DNA of 8,453 bases from JBBTWG01 sp038062935 (GTDB lineage: Bacteria > Patescibacteriota > Gracilibacteria > UBA1369 > UBA12463), in NCBI GenBank assembly GCA_038062935.1, contig JBBTWG010000035.1, forward strand, positions 1 through 8,453, read 5' to 3'. Under the pieces are notes generated by a model. It was not told the origin of the DNA and ran no database searches. It was given only the letters and a program-made list of their open reading frames with translations. A program made the translations under genes and the position numbers. This document shows positions 5,803-8,453 of this stretch, piece by piece (position 1 is the first letter of the stretch; each line of letters starts with the position of its first letter).

Positions 5803-8161
5803 GGAACTTTCCCCCGTAGTCTTTTTTGGAAACGCGATTGTCGAGGATATATATGTTTTTGATATTTCCTTTGGATTTCAGAAATGCGTTGATGATGTTG
5901 AGAAATCGGAGAACGGCTCTGGGAACACAATATTCTTCGAAGGCATCGAGTGATTTGGTTTCTTCGATGAGCGTATTGGGATCGTTTGGAGGCTCGAACG
6001 GGAGTTTTCCAAAGATGAGATTTTCGCAGTCCAGAATGCTGAGATCTATTTTTTCAAGGAAACTGACACTCCCCATGAGTCCCGCCTTTTCGGGGTCCAG
6101 CTTGTAGCGTTCGAGCATCTTACCGCGGCCGCCGCTAAAGTCCTGACAAACCAGCGCAATGCCGTTTTCTTTGAGCTCCTGATTTATCTGATAATACGAT
6201 GCGTGGACGTTTTTTTTGCTACTCAGGAGGACGATCGTTTTTCCTGGAGTATCGAGCATGATTTTTTTGATGAGATTGGCACTCTCCCGAAAATGTTTTT
6301 CTGAGTTTTGATCACCGAGGTTTTCTGGAATCATGACGTGAATTTTTTGCAAAAGTTCGTCTGGTGGTGGAATGAAAATTTCTTCAGAAGGCTCTAATTC
6401 AAGCCTTTTTTTCAAGTAATCGAAACTTTTTTCCACACGGAGTGTTTCGGACATGATGAGAATGCTTTTTTCTTTCGCGAAAATTTCGTTATTCCATATC
6501 TGTCCGATTTTATTGATCGGCATACAGTCGAGTATCATTTCTTCTTCCATGCCTTGTGTGAGAATGATATATGTGTCATTTTCTTCTTCCAGAAGCACTT
6601 TCTTCAGTGTATCGATATCTTTTTTTATTCGTTCTCCTCCGGTGGCTCCGCCTTTTTCTCCCATTTTTTCGAGAGTTTCTTTCACTCGTTTCCACTCTTT
6701 TGTTTTTTTGAGATGTCCTTCGACTATGCCCGTAGATCCTTCTTTTACATATTTTTCATAGAAAATGCCCAATAGTCCGAAGAAAATAATAAGTTGATTT
6801 TTGGCTTCATGGTCGTCTTCATCGATTTTTCTTTCGAGATATTTGAGGCTCAATTTTTTATTGAGAGATTCACGTATCTCTTCTTCGAATCGGTCAGCTT
6901 CTAGAATGATGCAGTGTGCAATTTCTTTCCATATATCTTTTTTTTCTCCCCCTTTGTCGAAAAGAATTTTCGCGAATTTCTCATGCTGCGTGATGAGAAT
7001 TTTTGCTTTTTTCATTTTTTCTTGTGCTTTTTGGATGAAAGAATTTTTTTTATCGGAAATAGAGTCCTCGTTTTCTTCTTTATCCTTTGCGCTTATTTCT
7101 TCCCACAGTGTCCAATCTTCTCCCTGGAGTGTCACTTCTTCTATCATGCCTTCCTCGGTTCTCTCGAGCCAGAAAAGAATTTTGAGAATGAATGCGACTT
7201 GTGAGAGAGTGTGTTTCTCCCTTTCTACAAATTTCCAGAATCGCTCTGGTGAAATGTAAGCTCGATCTTCTTGAACGATTGCACTTCTTTCGATCGATTC
7301 ATGCATGCATTCTGCGATTTCTTTGGATGATGTGACGATGAGTATTTTCTCTTTTCCGGAGACTTCGTGGATTGCAGTGGCGAGACTTTCGTATTTTTCG
7401 GTGCCGACACCTGCTTCGATGAATGCTGTTTTTTTGTTTTTTAGAATTTCTGTGATTTTTTGGGTGAGGATGGAGGATTGAGGATTGAGGATGGAGGATT
7501 GAGGATGGAGGATTGAGGATGGAGGGTTGGGGGTTGAGGAGTTGGGAGCTGGCTTTTTTCCCTGGTTTTTTGCTTCTAAGAAAAAATTTCTCAGCGGGAA
7601 TTTTGTTTTTTCCAGGAGGGCTTCGATTTGTTTTCGGTGATTTTTTGGAATTGGATCTATTTTTTCCAGTAAGATACGGAAAATTTTTGCGTTGTTGATC
7701 GTATCATCGAGGGCGCGATGGGTTTGTTTTTCACTGACTTTGAAGTGTGATGCGATGGTTTCGAGGCTGTATGAAGGGAATTTTGTGAGGACGATGGAGC
7801 TGAGTGTGAGCGTGTCGTATAGCACATTTTGGAAGTCGATTCCTTTCTTTTTCAAAAATCCGATGTCGAAATTAATATTGTGACCGACGATAGGAAAATC
7901 GCTCACGAATTCTTTTAGAGCGTCTACAACTTCGCTGAGTTGCGGTGCATTTGCGACGTCACTTTGTCGGATTCCCGTGATGTGAGTAATAGTTTCTGGT
8001 ATCTGGATGCGGGGATTGAGCAATGTGCTGAATTCTTTGTAAATCTTTTTTTCATCGAAGAGTATGGCGCCGATTTCGAGAATTTGGTCTTTCTCTGCGT
8101 TAAATCCGGTGGTTTCGATGTCGAGGGCGATGTATTTGGTGGAACTGGTGACTTGTGACAT
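5780..8161 (-). CDS. dinG: DnaQ-like 3'-5' exonuclease fused to a degenerate DinG-type helicase
   Basis: The 793-residue protein is shorter than the roughly 900-residue Firmicute DinG proteins with this architecture. Residues 9-165 form a DEDDh exonuclease with all catalytic residues: Asp14 and Glu16 (DIETTG), Asp99 (NINFD), His148 and Asp153 (HRALDD). A repeat-derived linker follows at about 205-233. From about 235 the XPD/DinG helicase is recognisable by order and by FDYLKKRLEL (580-589), LPFEPPNDP (720-728) and the ending YGGKFLTSLP (782-791), but its motifs are eroded. Walker A is GVGTEKY (251-257), losing the second-last Gly and the Ser/Thr. DEAH has become LEAD (420-423). Motif V is FLEKID (701-706). 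Motif VI (about 755-764) has lost its Gln, Gly and Arg residues. There is no four-cysteine Fe-S cluster. Residues 360-385 and 480-525 are Lys/Glu-rich. I infer an active nuclease with a non-ATPase DNA-binding platform. It ends inside uvrB. Confidence 0.9.
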   Translation of the reverse strand: MSQVTSSTKYIALDIETTGFNAEKDQILEIGAILFDEKKIYKEFSTLLNPRIQIPETITHITGIRQSDVANAPQLSEVVDALKEFVSDFPIVGHNINFDIGFLKKKGIDFQNVLYDTLTLSSIVLTKFPSYSLETIASHFKVSEKQTHRALDDTINNAKIFRILLEKIDPIPKNHRKQIEALLEKTKFPLRNFFLEAKNQGKKPAPNSSTPNPPSSILHPQSSILNPQSSILTQKITEILKNKKTAFIEAGVGTEKYESLATAIHEVSGKEKILIVTSSKEIAECMHESIERSAIVQEDRAYISPERFWKFVEREKHTLSQVAFILKILFWLERTEEGMIEEVTLQGEDWTLWEEISAKDKEENEDSISDKKNSFIQKAQEKMKKAKILITQHEKFAKILFDKGGEKKDIWKEIAHCIILEADRFEEEIRESLNKKLSLKYLERKIDEDDHEAKNQLIIFFGLLGIFYEKYVKEGSTGIVEGHLKKTKEWKRVKETLEKMGEKGGATGGERIKKDIDTLKKVLLEEENDTYIILTQGMEEEMILDCMPINKIGQIWNNEIFAKEKSILIMSETLRVEKSFDYLKKRLELEPSEEIFIPPPDELLQKIHVMIPENLGDQNSEKHFRESANLIKKIMLDTPGKTIVLLSSKKNVHASYYQINQELKENGIALVCQDFSGGRGKMLERYKLDPEKAGLMGSVSFLEKIDLSILDCENLIFGKLPFEPPNDPNTLIEETKSLDAFEEYCVPRAVLRFLNIINAFLKSKGNIKNIYILDNRVSKKDYGGKFLTSLPSL
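7467..7536. repeat. Heptanucleotide tandem array (10 copies) inside the exonuclease-helicase gene
   Basis: On the plus strand the units are AGGATGG or AGGATTG, eight copies in mixed order, then the decayed AGGGTTG and GGGGTTG. In the gene (minus strand) three units make 21 nt, so the array encodes a seven-residue repeat, SSILHPQ or SSILNPQ, at about residues 212-233. It sits exactly between the exonuclease and helicase domains. Since 7 is not a multiple of 3, any single-unit gain or loss shifts the frame. The array itself is open in all three frames. Confidence 0.95.
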
Positions 8162-8175
8162 GTGACTTGTGACTT
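8148..8175. repeat. Heptanucleotide tandem array (4 copies) carrying the start codon
   Basis: Units on the plus strand are GTGACTT, GTGACAT, GTGACTT and GTGACTT, immediately adjacent. The start codon of the exonuclease-helicase gene is read from the variant unit GTGACAT plus the next base arrangement (CAT at 8159-8161 is ATG on the minus strand), so the initiation site lies within the array. Two units lie upstream of the ATG and the remainder encodes the first residues after Met. Confidence 0.9.
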
Positions 8176-8187
8176 TAGGGCTCGGCT

Positions 8188-8260
8188 ATTTTACATTGAA
8201 CGGGGGAGTGAAGATATATTCTTTTTTTGAAGCTGAAAATCCACCTATTCTTGAATTATA
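8188..8260 (-). promoter_or_regulatory. Candidate leftward promoters of the exonuclease-helicase gene
   Basis: Two minus-strand -10 candidates stand out. TATAAT (8255-8260) is perfect but has no convincing -35 and would give a leader of about 85 nt. TAAAAT (8188-8193) lies 26 nt before the ATG, also without a good -35. A third, poorer hexamer, TAAAGT (8172-8177), lies 10 nt before the ATG inside the heptamer array. The sequence does not decide between them. No Shine-Dalgarno precedes the ATG. Confidence 0.3.
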
Positions 8261-8291
8261 GAATCTTTTTATTTATCGCCACTGTTGTTTT

Positions 8292-8320
8292 TTGACAAAA
8301 GATACTCTGAGGATTACTAT
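8292..8320 (+). promoter_or_regulatory. Rightward promoter for a transcript leaving the window
   Basis: A perfect -35 TTGACA (8292-8297) is followed after exactly 17 bp by TACTAT (8315-8320, four of six matches to TATAAT). Predicted start is near 8327. The ATG at 8324 opens only three codons before TGA, so it is not the product. The gene served lies beyond the right edge. Confidence 0.45.
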
Positions 8321-8326
8321 GCAATG

Positions 8327-8453
8327 AAACGCTGAAATAAACACAAACACCAAAACAAAGAAAAACAAAAAGTACACACGTCGGCGCCGACACAAAAGTT
8401 TCTTCGTTTCGTTCCTTCACAACTAGGTCTTCACGCAAGCAGGGAAAGTTCGG
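8327..8453 (+). other. Unidentified A/C-rich leader or RNA 5' region, with a 12-bp palindrome
   Basis: Downstream of the rightward promoter the first ~50 nt are almost free of G and T (8336-8372), so probably unstructured. They are followed by a perfect 12-bp palindrome, GTCGGCGCCGAC (8380-8391), then a T/C-rich stretch and the edge of the window. No ATG-started reading frame of useful length is present, and no known RNA family could be assigned. It may be a 5' UTR, a precursor leader of a stable RNA, or the first part of a structured RNA completed outside the window. Confidence 0.3.

Noticed and set aside
7467..7536. CRISPR array
   Set aside because: Units are 7 nt and directly adjacent with no spacers. 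It is a simple tandem repeat translated as part of the gene.
115..8161. UGA read as glycine (code 25), as in some CPR lineages
   Set aside because: Three long genes end in UGA at natural family C-termini and none contains an internal UGA at a glycine position, so UGA is a stop here.
8248..8275. ATTCT/AGAAT stem followed by CTTTTTATTT as a rightward terminator
   Set aside because: The stem is only 5 bp and AT-rich, and there is no rightward gene upstream of it to terminate. The same bases contain the perfect leftward TATAAT.
8256..8438. Minus-strand 60-codon frame with a hydrophobic middle
   Set aside because: It has a TTG start, no promoter or family match, and overlaps the rightward promoter and palindrome. 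Its T-rich codons come from the A-rich opposite strand.
8439..8453. End of the window (GGGAAAGTTCGG) resembles the GGAAAGUCCGG start of the RNase P RNA core
   Set aside because: The nearly invariant C of GAAAGUC is U here, and the upstream sequence is too poor in G to form the P3 hairpin that should precede it. More sequence to the right is needed to revive the idea.
8430..8453. Weak likeness to the CACGCA..AGGG..AAA segment of the c-di-GMP-I riboswitch
   Set aside because: The spacing is wrong by inserted bases and the rest of the riboswitch is not in the window. No claim is possible.

Overview
The window reads as a piece of a bacterial chromosome with compact, AT-leaning DNA. It holds one tRNA gene, four confident protein genes and one short orphan gene. 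Small intergenic gaps, no recognisable Shine-Dalgarno sequences, -10 boxes placed almost on top of the start codons, and heptanucleotide repeats all fit a Candidate Phyla Radiation (Patescibacteria) genome. That assignment is an inference from style; no gene here fixes the lineage. UGA is used as an ordinary stop, which argues against the code-25 groups (Absconditabacteria, Gracilibacteria in the strict sense).

Layout, left to right. Bases 1-76 are a minus-strand tRNA-Arg with anticodon GCG. Upstream of it on the same strand (115-906) is an inositol-monophosphatase-family phosphatase. An 89-bp divergent promoter region (907-995) separates it from a secreted two-domain protein (996-2975): an N-terminal CE4 polysaccharide deacetylase joined to a C-terminal COG1306/DUF4015 glycoside-hydrolase-like TIM barrel. 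Bases 2976-3268 hold no gene but contain a 183-bp interrupted inverted repeat, a candidate terminator and a promoter. Then come an unrecognised 158-residue basic protein (3269-3745) and uvrB (3835-5802). The 3' end of uvrB overlaps by 23 bp, tail to tail, a leftward gene (5780-8161). That gene encodes a DnaQ-type exonuclease fused to a DinG-like helicase whose ATPase motifs are eroded. Bases 8162-8453 hold leftward promoter candidates, a good rightward promoter and the A/C-rich beginning of an unidentified transcript that leaves the window.

Functional picture: uvrB and the DnaQ-DinG gene are both DNA-repair type but sit convergently, so they are not one operon. The deacetylase-hydrolase is the only clear export product and probably trims an extracellular or cell-wall polysaccharide. 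The phosphatase is housekeeping and may share a transcript with the tRNA.

The most interesting material is the DnaQ-DinG gene. Its exonuclease site is intact and its helicase is probably dead. One heptamer array sits exactly at the domain junction and another carries the start codon. Gain or loss of a unit at the junction would cut the protein back to the nuclease alone. The long inverted repeat at 2982-3164 is the second item worth following.
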